This document shows positions 8,415 through 14,934 of a DNA stretch of 22,753 nucleotides, piece by piece. Source of the DNA: Anaerolineae bacterium (GTDB lineage: Bacteria; Chloroflexota; Anaerolineae; Promineifilales; Promineifilaceae). Position 1 is the first letter of the stretch, and each line of letters starts with the position of its first letter. A model generated the notes under the pieces. That model was not told the DNA's origin. It did no database searches and was given only the letters and a program-made list of their open reading frames with translations. Made by a program: the position numbers and the translations under genes. Location: positions 1 through 22,753 of the forward strand of contig JANQGC010000300.1 in NCBI GenBank assembly GCA_028277515.1, in the 5' to 3' direction.

Positions 8415-8971
8415 TAGACTTCCATAATTTCGGCCTCTTTTTCTTGGCCAATTACATCAATTCTTCGGACATATTTGTCAGTTAATTCCTGTAAATCATC
8501 CGTGCCACGGTGAAAATCATCTTCCGTGATTAGCTTTTCTTTTTCAAATTCACGTAAATCATTCAAAGCGTCCCGGCGAACATTGCGGACCGCTACCTTA
8601 CCTTCCTCTACACGCCTTCCAACAAGTTTCCTTAAATCACGCCGGCGCTCTTCGGTTAATCGCGGAATGTTCAATCGTACGATTTTCCCGTCATTATTGG
8701 GCATAATACCAATGTCTGATTTCATAATGGCCCGTTCTATAGCTGATAACGCATTTGCATCATAGGGTCGAATCGCAATTTGCTGAGGCTCCGGGACAGA
8801 TATGACCGCCATTTGATTGAGGGGCATTTCGACTCCGTACATCTCGACCGATATTTTATCAACAAGATGCGGATTTGCTCGCCCGGTTCTGAACGCAGCC
8901 AAATCCCCTTGAAGGGACGAAACAGCTCCTTTCATTCTACTTTCCGTTTCATTAAGCAAATCACGAATCAT
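8414..8971 (-). CDS. frr: Ribosome recycling factor
   Basis: The 185-residue protein has the usual RRF length and the typical pattern: the first helix of domain I with FRTGRANPHLVDKI, the proline-rich MPLNQMAVISVPEPQQI hinge into domain II, and LTEERRRDLRKLVGRRVEEGKVAVRNVRRD on return to domain I. With EF-G it splits post-termination ribosomes. A strong ribosome site (GGGAGG) precedes ATG 8971. It lies 25 bases after pyrH and overlaps uppS by one base, in the classic pyrH-frr-uppS-cdsA order. Confidence 0.97.
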   Translation of the reverse strand: MIRDLLNETESRMKGAVSSLQGDLAAFRTGRANPHLVDKISVEMYGVEMPLNQMAVISVPEPQQIAIRPYDANALSAIERAIMKSDIGIMPNNDGKIVRLNIPRLTEERRRDLRKLVGRRVEEGKVAVRNVRRDALNDLREFEKEKLITEDDFHRGTDDLQELTDKYVRRIDVIGQEKEAEIMEV

Positions 8972-8996
8972 CAGAACCTCCCAAAATCATTCTTCC

Positions 8997-9713
8997 TTAT
9001 GATGCAATCGTAGTCCCAATCGATTCCCCAAGCAACAATCTTTTCACACTATCTTTCTGCCAAAAATTCAATACTGCGATAGGCATATTATTTTCCATGC
9101 ATAAAGATATAGCCGTGCTGTCCATAACCCTTAAGCGCAAATTCAAGAAATCGATGTATGTTAATTCAGTGAACCGCCGCGCATTCGGATTTTCGATTGG
9201 GTCGTCATCATAGATCGCATCAACCTTTGTGGCTTTAATCAAAACCTCTGCGTCCAATTCCATTGCGCGCAAAGCGCCGGCGGAATCCGTCGTAAAATAT
9301 GGGTTTCCCGTACCGCCCGCAATAATTACCACACGTCCCTTGTCAAGATGTCTAATCGCCCGGAGGCGAATATAAGGCTCGGCGACCGTTCTCATCTCGA
9401 TAGCTGTCTGCACCCGGGTAATGATACCTTTTCTTTCCAAAGCATCTTGCAAGGCAAGTGCATTCATCACCGTCGCGATCATTCCCATATGATCGGCGGT
9501 TGAACGGGACATGCCCTGGCTTGTGCCAACTGTCCCGCGCCAGAGGTTGCCGGCTCCTATCACTACAGCAATTTGGACTCCCAAATCATAAACTTCCTTT
9601 ACAATCTCCGCAACCCCAGCAGCACGATGGGGATCAATTCCAAACCCCGTTTCGTCTGCAAGTGCTTCTCCACCCATCTTTAAGAGAATTCGGTGGAAGC
9701 GTACATCTGCCAT
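8997..9713 (-). CDS. pyrH: UMP kinase
   Basis: The 238-residue amino-acid-kinase-fold enzyme phosphorylates UMP to UDP. Seen motifs: LLKMGGEAL (10-18, where KxSGEAL is more usual), GAGNLWRG (53-60), [15 protein letters not shown] (74-88), [13 protein letters not shown] (133-145), KATKVD and the C-terminal GTTI. The ATG is preceded by GAAGGTGAGG. A terminator-like hairpin separates it from tsf upstream, so it may have its own start point in the 83 bases between; I see no convincing -35/-10 pair there. Downstream it runs into frr. Confidence 0.96.
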   Translation of the reverse strand: MADVRFHRILLKMGGEALADETGFGIDPHRAAGVAEIVKEVYDLGVQIAVVIGAGNLWRGTVGTSQGMSRSTADHMGMIATVMNALALQDALERKGIITRVQTAIEMRTVAEPYIRLRAIRHLDKGRVVIIAGGTGNPYFTTDSAGALRAMELDAEVLIKATKVDAIYDDDPIENPNARRFTELTYIDFLNLRLRVMDSTAISLCMENNMPIAVLNFWQKDSVKRLLLGESIGTTIAS

Positions 9714-9782
9714 AAATCAGACCTCACCTTCAACTGTCAAATAAATCATTTGTCGTTTCTAATGGTTTGTTCGCGACTGGGC

Positions 9783-9819
9783 CAAATGACAAATAAGGGT
9801 GCTCACTAAGAACACCCCT
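9783..9819 (-). terminator. Intrinsic terminator (or attenuator) between tsf and pyrH
   Basis: On the minus strand, GGGTGTTC (9817-9810) and GAGCACCC (9804-9797) form an 8-bp stem with one G:U and a 5-base loop. TTATTTGTCATTTG follows. It begins about 18 bases after the tsf stop. Partial read-through could set the ratio of rpsB-tsf to pyrH-frr expression. Confidence 0.68.
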
Positions 9820-9835
9820 ATTAATTGATATTTTC

Positions 9836-10435
9836 TTATTGTTCTTCGCCCAACTCATAACGGATAAAGCGACGGACTTTGACATTTTCACCTGTAATGC
9901 TGGTGACACTTGTTACCAGTTCCTTAACGGTTGTTTCATCGTCCTTGACATAGGGTTGTTCCAACAGGCAAACATCTTGATAATATTTTTTCAAGCGGCC
10001 GGCGACAATCTTTTCCGCGATTTCTTCTGGTTTTCCTTCTTCCATTGCCTGGGCTTTAAGCTCAGCAGTAACGCGTTCAAGTTCATCTTCAGGAATATCC
10101 TCAATCCCAACGTAAAGCGGGCTCATCGCCGCAATGTGTAAAACGAGGTTGTGCGCCAGGTCTACAAATTGCTCGTTTCTAGCCACAAAGTCAGTTTCGC
10201 AGTTAAGTTCCAACATAACCCCAACCCGGCTTCCTGGATGGGAATACACTTCGATGACACCTTCGCTTGCTTCTCTTCCGGCCCGTTTGGCTGCGCGGGC
10301 GACGCCTTTTTCCTTTAAAATAGCTTCGGCTTTTTCAAAATCACCATTGGTTGCTTCCAATGCCTTTTTTGATTCTAGGATCCCGGCACCCGTTGCCTCA
10401 CGTAACGCTTTTACCATAGATGTTGAAATTTTCAT
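9836..10435 (-). CDS. tsf: Elongation factor Ts
   Basis: This is the guanine nucleotide exchange factor for EF-Tu. The N-terminal UBA-like domain (1-50) shows VKALREATGAGILESKKAL. The core carries the EF-Tu-contacting CETDFVARNEQF (about 79-90). At 199 residues it is the short form, as in Thermus and cyanobacteria, lacking much of the coiled-coil and second core subdomain of the 283-residue E. coli protein. It starts 18 bases after the rpsB stop, and the TAGGAG at that stop supplies a rather distant ribosome site. It is followed by a terminator. Confidence 0.97.
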   Translation of the reverse strand: MKISTSMVKALREATGAGILESKKALEATNGDFEKAEAILKEKGVARAAKRAGREASEGVIEVYSHPGSRVGVMLELNCETDFVARNEQFVDLAHNLVLHIAAMSPLYVGIEDIPEDELERVTAELKAQAMEEGKPEEIAEKIVAGRLKKYYQDVCLLEQPYVKDDETTVKELVTSVTSITGENVKVRRFIRYELGEEQ

Positions 10436-10453
10436 GATGGCTGCAAAATTCTC

Positions 10454-11377
10454 CTATTCGTTTTCTTCTTCATCTTGACCAACAAGTTCGGGTTGCGCCT
10501 CGTCAGTTTCATTTTCTTCGACACTCTCTTCTTGAGTTTCTTCCTCAATCTTGTCCACCTCCTCAGCTTGTTCTCTGAGTTTCGCCAAGGTAGATTCGCC
10601 GAGCAGGACGTCGTCCTCAACATTACCTAAACCGTCAAAATCACCATACTGATAATCATCAAAGTCCGTAATTTCCTCTTCGATGACATCTTCGCGCATA
10701 GCCAGACCTTCCAAAGCAGCATCAGCCATTTTTCCTGTTAGGAGTTTGATCGCCCTGATTGCATCATCATTGGAAGGGATAAGATATTCAATCTTATCCG
10801 GATCGGCATTCGTATCAACAACTCCAATAACTGGGATTCCTAGAATATTTGCTTCATGAATCGCTGTTTCTTCATTATTCACATCAACAACGAAAAGTAT
10901 TTCCGGCAAACCGGTCATTTTGCGAATGCCACCCAGGCGTTGATCTAACTTATTAATCTCTCGTTCGATCCGCAAGCGTTCGGTCTTCTTCAAGAGATCA
11001 AAATCACCGGCATCGCGACGGCCTTCTAACCTATCTAAGTAATCAATCCGCTGTCGAATGGTTTGCCAATTCGTCAAGGTTCCACCAAGCCAGCGGATAT
11101 TGACATATGGTTGGCCGGCGCGGGTTGCTTCCTTAGCAATGGTTTCCTGTGCTTGTCGTTTTGTACCAACAAAAAGCACACTACCACCATCAGCAACCGT
11201 ATCACGGACGACGTTATATGCGTCTTCTAACAAAACAATTGTCTGCTGAAGATCTAAGATATGGATACCATTTCTCTCGGTAAATATGTAGGGCTTCATT
11301 TTGGGATTCCAGCGGCGGGTTCGGTGGCCGAAATGCACGCCAGTTTCCAACAAAGCCTTCATTGAAACTATGGCCAT
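10454..11377 (-). CDS. rpsB: Ribosomal protein S2 with a long acidic C-terminal tail
   Basis: The S2 core (residues 1 to about 228) is complete: [64 protein letters not shown] and [13 protein letters not shown]. It ends with the usual [15 protein letters not shown]. Beyond that the protein continues for about 77 residues, of which I count 32 Asp/Glu and only 3 Lys/Arg, giving 307 residues against roughly 230-260 for typical S2. The tail is probably disordered, with an [16 protein letters not shown] stretch that could be helical. A good ribosome site (AAGGAG) precedes ATG 11377. A promoter and a roughly 200-base leader lie upstream, and tsf follows in the same unit. Confidence 0.97.
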   Translation of the reverse strand: MAIVSMKALLETGVHFGHRTRRWNPKMKPYIFTERNGIHILDLQQTIVLLEDAYNVVRDTVADGGSVLFVGTKRQAQETIAKEATRAGQPYVNIRWLGGTLTNWQTIRQRIDYLDRLEGRRDAGDFDLLKKTERLRIEREINKLDQRLGGIRKMTGLPEILFVVDVNNEETAIHEANILGIPVIGVVDTNADPDKIEYLIPSNDDAIRAIKLLTGKMADAALEGLAMREDVIEEEITDFDDYQYGDFDGLGNVEDDVLLGESTLAKLREQAEEVDKIEEETQEESVEENETDEAQPELVGQDEEENE

Positions 11378-11574
11378 GGGGTATTATTCTCCTTTTATGT
11401 TTTAGTCTTCCACACCTTTCTTCCCTATCGAGGACTCGCATGGCCATACCGGCAAAGGAAATCCTGACATGAAAATCCGTCACCAGGTCGCAAGCACTTC
11501 TCGCTAAGTCCAGGCGTGTGTAGGATGTAAACTTTTCCCTATTAAATTGGGACTCTTGCCTTGATCCGGCTAGC
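11378..11574 (-). promoter_or_regulatory. rpsB 5' leader, possible S2 autoregulatory RNA
   Basis: From the inferred start near 11574 to the rpsB ATG is about 197 bases without a credible gene. Local hairpins can be drawn on the minus strand: TCCC with GGGA around a 9-base loop, GCGAG with CTTGC around AAGTG, and TGAC with GTCA. The octamer ATGGCCAT occurs both in the leader (about 11437-11444) and at the rpsB start codon. S2 represses its own operon in E. coli, so a regulatory leader is plausible, but I recognise no known leader family and this is inference. Confidence 0.35.
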
Positions 11575-11580
11575 CTATTA

Positions 11581-11610
11581 ATTATATTTTAGTTGCCAGG
11601 CATTTAGCAA
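11581..11610 (-). promoter_or_regulatory. Promoter for rpsB-tsf
   Basis: On the minus strand TTGCTA (11610-11605), an 18-base spacer and a perfect TATAAT (11586-11581). It lies between the end of the serine-fusion gene and rpsB and gives a leader of about 200 bases. Confidence 0.6.
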
Positions 11611-11657
11611 ATAAATGGTTCAGTTTTAATCTACAATCGATCAACGCTCAAAAAACG

Positions 11658-14378
11658 TTATTCGTCAAGTAAAACAACCGGCTCCTGGTAATATCGCAGC
11701 CGGCTGCGGCTTAATTTCTCAGCCAAAAATTGATTAAACCACGCCTTTTTCTGGGACATAGGTTCTTCTTTCTTCAAACGATTTAAATCTGCATTTAGAC
11801 GCAAAATTCGGCCGGGTATCACGAACCTCGTCAATCCGGCGGGTAGAAAATTTCCGGCTGTCGCTGCGTCAAAGACATCCTTTGGCTTGAATTGAGGAAA
11901 AATCGCCACTGCTTGGACATTAGGCAATTGAGCTGTTAATCTTGGCAAGTCCGTTACAAGCGTACGCTCAACATCGCCCCACTTTGTGTATATTGCCACC
12001 AATTCTTTCATCGCGCCGAGTCGCTCAACTCCTTCTAAACCTTGAGCCAGCGTTGTTTCTCCATCCCGATTAATAAAATAACATAGCGTTCTTGGATCAT
12101 TCAGCGCCGAGCGAATAGCCCGCCCAGAAAGGGGTATCAATCTTATCCCATCAATCTGCGTAATCGTCTCTTCCAGATCGTCCCATGAGAGACTTTCATG
12201 AGATATGGCATGATACCAGGTATGTAAATCAAAACCTTTTTGTTGGGGATCAACAACTTGAATGATAATTTGACGATATCCCAATTCCTTTAATGATGAA
12301 AAACGAGTCGCTCCATCAAGGACGACATATTGATCTTTCCAAAAGGTAGTAATAGGTGGATTTACTAATAAACCATCCTGCTCCAATCGATCCTTCAAGC
12401 GTGAAACTCTTTTCTCATCAATTTCTTCGTGAGGAGTAACTTGTTCGATTGGCACAAGTTCTAAAGATAAGGTCTCGCTGGCTTTTTTACTTTTTAGTAT
12501 TTGGCTGATCTCCTGGGCAACAGCTTGATCCAGGTTTGGCCTTTGTTGGTTTATAATTGAGGTCACATGTGGCGAAATGAGCGTTCGCTCATGGCGTCTA
12601 AGTTCGGCCGAAACTACATTCTCAGCCTCTCCAGAACCAGGAAAAAACGATAGAGCGGCGCCGGCTATCTGTCTGGAGTCCAAAGCATGTAGCAATGCTT
12701 CTTTATCAATTAATTCCGTATGTCCAGTATTGATGAGAAAAGCTGATTTTTTCATCCGCGACAGTTCAGATGGCCCAATCATCAACTCCGTCTCAGTTTT
12801 GAAACGTACATGAATGCTTACAAAATCAGATTGTTGCAGCAAATTGACCAGGTCCTCTGCCTCGACACTTTCCGAATAAGCCAATTCCGGTGTCAATCGG
12901 GGTTGGTTGACAACGACCTTCATGTTAAAGGCCCGTGCCCTTTGGACAATTTGTTGGCCGACACGACCGAAACCAATTAAACCCAAGGTCTTTCCGGATA
13001 AGCGGCCGTCCCCATATTGATTAGCCAACATCAGCATGCGCGTGAACATGTGCTCGGCGATGGCAACAGCATTTCCGCCAGGAACATAACAAACCTGGAC
13101 ACCTAACTCATGGGCCATGCTAACATCAATATGGTCTAGATGAGCGCTCGGACAGCCAATAGCCCTTAATTTAAAGCCAAAATTGATGACCTGACCGGTA
13201 ATAGCTCTGTCAGCGCCAACGATCAAAGCATCGTAATTACCAATTCTTTGCAGCAACTCCCGTTGGGACAAATCCAAGATGACATCAACATCAGCATTCT
13301 CTCGCAAGATGTCGGCTGCCGCCGGGTCAAATTCATCAATAATTAAAATTCGCGGTCTCTTGGGAGTTGGGAGTTGAGCCTGTTTATCCTTTTTAGTGGG
13401 TGGGATGCTCTCTTTGGATTCACGAGCATTAGGAATGAGTGCTTTGGCCGGATAAACAAGATTACCGCCACTAAGAATTACCCCAACCCGCTCCTTGCTA
13501 CTATCATATTGGCCGGATAATAGGGGTGCCAGAGCAACGGCCGCACTTGGCTCGACAACGATTTTCAGGTAATTCCAAATAAACTGCAAAGCCTCCATTA
13601 TCTCTTCTTCCGAAACAGTCAGCATATCATGCACATAGCTCGACATGACTTGTAGATTTCTTTGCCCAATGGAACGGGTACGCAGGCCATCAGCAATCGT
13701 TTTTGGAACCAGGTCCAGCGTCACGATCTCCTGTTCTCTCCAGGAGCGATTCGCATCATCAGCGATTTGAGGTTCTACTCCAATCACCTGGCAGTTGGGA
13801 GATGAGGCAGCGGAAGCCAAAGCGGAGCCACTGATTAAACCACCACCCCCTACGGGCACAAACAATTTGTCTAATTGTCCGACTTCATCGAATAATTCAT
13901 AAGCGGCCGAGCCTTGCCCCAAAATAATGTCATCATTGTCATAAGGGTGAATTAACGTATAGCCATGTTCAGTAATGAGTTGGGCGGTCACATTCTCGCG
14001 GTCAATCGCTTCGCAAGGGATAATTTTGGCTCCATATCCAGCAGTCGCCTCTCGCTTATTTGAGGGTGCATCCTCCGGCATGACAATAACAGCCTGCACG
14101 TGGAGAAGTTTGCAGGCCAGCGCAACACCTTGCGCATGGTTACCGCTTGAATGGGTAATCACGCCGGCATTTTTCTGTTCAACATTTAGCCGGCTGATCG
14201 CATGATAAGCTCCGCGAAATTTGAAGGCGCCAACCCGTTGAAAATTTTCACATTTTAGGAACACCTCACCACCCACTCGTTTATTTAATATGCGCGAAGT
14301 GGCAACAGGCGTTCGATTAACAACATCCTGTAATCTATTGGCAACTTCTGAAATCAATTCTGGCTTTAATATCGTCAT
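11658..14378 (-). CDS. Three-domain fusion: serine racemase/dehydratase-like, SerA-like, SerK/SbnI-like serine kinase
   Basis: The protein has 906 residues from ATG 14378-14376. Domain 1 (1-317) is a fold-type II PLP enzyme: Schiff-base K53 in FKFRGA, SSGNH (77-81), GGGGL (177-181), SGGN (303-306), and E202/A206/D208 at the spacing of the serine racemase metal site. It has no ACT domain. A Lys/Pro-rich linker leads to domain 2 (about 342-632), a D-2-hydroxyacid dehydrogenase of SerA type. It keeps GxGxxG (469-474) and H604, but the SerA catalytic Arg is H553 and the NAD-ribose Asp is Q492. Domain 3 (about 638-870) matches the ParB/sulfiredoxin-fold free-serine kinases SerK and SbnI: PHE (649-651), VVLDGATR (685-692), HTWYHAI (719-725) and LTRFVIPGR (849-857). 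The frame is open further upstream to 14444, but that overlaps the Trm112-like gene; ATG 14378 follows that gene's TGA after one base. Individual reactions are inferred from families. Confidence 0.85.
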   Translation of the reverse strand: MTILKPELISEVANRLQDVVNRTPVATSRILNKRVGGEVFLKCENFQRVGAFKFRGAYHAISRLNVEQKNAGVITHSSGNHAQGVALACKLLHVQAVIVMPEDAPSNKREATAGYGAKIIPCEAIDRENVTAQLITEHGYTLIHPYDNDDIILGQGSAAYELFDEVGQLDKLFVPVGGGGLISGSALASAASSPNCQVIGVEPQIADDANRSWREQEIVTLDLVPKTIADGLRTRSIGQRNLQVMSSYVHDMLTVSEEEIMEALQFIWNYLKIVVEPSAAVALAPLLSGQYDSSKERVGVILSGGNLVYPAKALIPNARESKESIPPTKKDKQAQLPTPKRPRILIIDEFDPAAADILRENADVDVILDLSQRELLQRIGNYDALIVGADRAITGQVINFGFKLRAIGCPSAHLDHIDVSMAHELGVQVCYVPGGNAVAIAEHMFTRMLMLANQYGDGRLSGKTLGLIGFGRVGQQIVQRARAFNMKVVVNQPRLTPELAYSESVEAEDLVNLLQQSDFVSIHVRFKTETELMIGPSELSRMKKSAFLINTGHTELIDKEALLHALDSRQIAGAALSFFPGSGEAENVVSAELRRHERTLISPHVTSIINQQRPNLDQAVAQEISQILKSKKASETLSLELVPIEQVTPHEEIDEKRVSRLKDRLEQDGLLVNPPITTFWKDQYVVLDGATRFSSLKELGYRQIIIQVVDPQQKGFDLHTWYHAISHESLSWDDLEETITQIDGIRLIPLSGRAIRSALNDPRTLCYFINRDGETTLAQGLEGVERLGAMKELVAIYTKWGDVERTLVTDLPRLTAQLPNVQAVAIFPQFKPKDVFDAATAGNFLPAGLTRFVIPGRILRLNADLNRLKKEEPMSQKKAWFNQFLAEKLSRSRLRYYQEPVVLLDE

Positions 14379-14379
14379 G

Positions 14380-14631
14380 TCACACAGGCGGTGGAACCGG
14401 CAAATCTTCAACCGATGTATCCTTCCACTTTTCTCCCTCTTCAATCAACATCACCGGGATTCCATCTCGGATTGGATACTTCATACCGGAATCCGCACAA
14501 ACCAGCCAACAATCATAAACAAGCTCTAAACGGCCGGGGTCTTCTCCCAAATCCTTACGTTGAACTGCCACCGGACAGCGCAATAATTGCAATAAATCTG
14601 AATTAATTACCCATTGGCTATCTTCTTTCAT
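14380..14631 (-). CDS. Trm112-like small protein with an incomplete zinc site
   Basis: From ATG 14631 it has 83 residues. The body SDLLQLLRCPV, YDCWLVCADSGMKYPIRDGIPVML and IEEGEKW is that of the Trm112/UPF0434 family, small zinc proteins that in eukaryotes and archaea activate methyltransferases. The usual ligand pairs CPxC and CxxC are here CPVA and CADS, so the second Cys of each pair is missing and zinc binding is doubtful. ATG 14631 has GAGG five bases upstream; ATG 14649 and a TTG at 14667 are possible longer starts. The stop is one base from the start of the serine-fusion gene, so the two are almost certainly co-translated. The C-terminus VEDLPVPPPV is proline-rich. Partner and function are unknown. 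Confidence 0.78.
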   Translation of the reverse strand: MKEDSQWVINSDLLQLLRCPVAVQRKDLGEDPGRLELVYDCWLVCADSGMKYPIRDGIPVMLIEEGEKWKDTSVEDLPVPPPV

Positions 14632-14700
14632 CCCGTCCTCTGCATCCATATATTCACCATTATCCAATTAGTAGTCGGACCAACAAGGTTGGCCGGATGG

Positions 14701-14750
14701 TTTGTAGTGTTCGCTTTAGCGGTCAAACAGCTAAAGTCGCCACTACGAAC
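14701..14750. repeat. Imperfect palindromic intergenic element
   Basis: Outer arms GTAGTG (14704-14709) and CACTAC (14741-14746) and inner arms CTTTAGC (14714-14720) and GCTAAAG (14730-14736) form an interrupted hairpin with a 9-base loop, flanked by TTT and GAAC. It resembles the CGACTTTAGTCG / GTAGTGGCGACTTTAG family of dispersed palindromes I recall from Chloroflexota genomes; only one copy is in this window, so the repeat status is inferred. It sits in the 303-base divergent gap (14632-14934) between the Trm112-like gene and the subtilase. That gap otherwise holds only the promoter candidate at 14766-14794. Confidence 0.6.
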
Positions 14751-14765
14751 CCGTGTATTTTTACT

Positions 14766-14794
14766 TTGACAGATTGCTCCCACTGCAAGATGAT
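14766..14794 (+). promoter_or_regulatory. Candidate promoter for the subtilase
   Basis: A perfect TTGACA (14766-14771), a 17-base spacer and GATGAT (14789-14794; 4 of 6 consensus). It would give a leader of about 135 bases to ATG 14935. Confidence 0.35.
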
Positions 14795-14934
14795 GATACG
14801 TCTAATAAAGGGTGAGGGCAAGTGGATCCTAAGCGTAGGTTTGCCTCAAATTAACTATGGTCTAAAATCCTTCTTAACCAAAAATACCTCGATAAAATTC
14901 ATTGGAGCACCTCAACACTCTGGGCAATAAACAA

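Noticed and set aside
11214..11483. 89-codon minus-strand frame across the rpsB leader and start
   Set aside because: It overlaps the S2 coding region in another frame and lacks a stop-start arrangement typical of a leader peptide.
11658..12465. C-terminal part of the fusion as a ParB DNA-partition protein
   Set aside because: There is no helix-turn-helix or parS-binding region, no ParA neighbour, and the downstream TWYHAI and LTRFVIPGR blocks fit the SerK/SbnI kinases instead.
14379..14444. Longer N-terminus of the serine fusion (22 extra residues)
   Set aside because: It would overlap the Trm112-like coding sequence; the conserved PLP domain begins after ATG 14378, which sits one base from the preceding stop.
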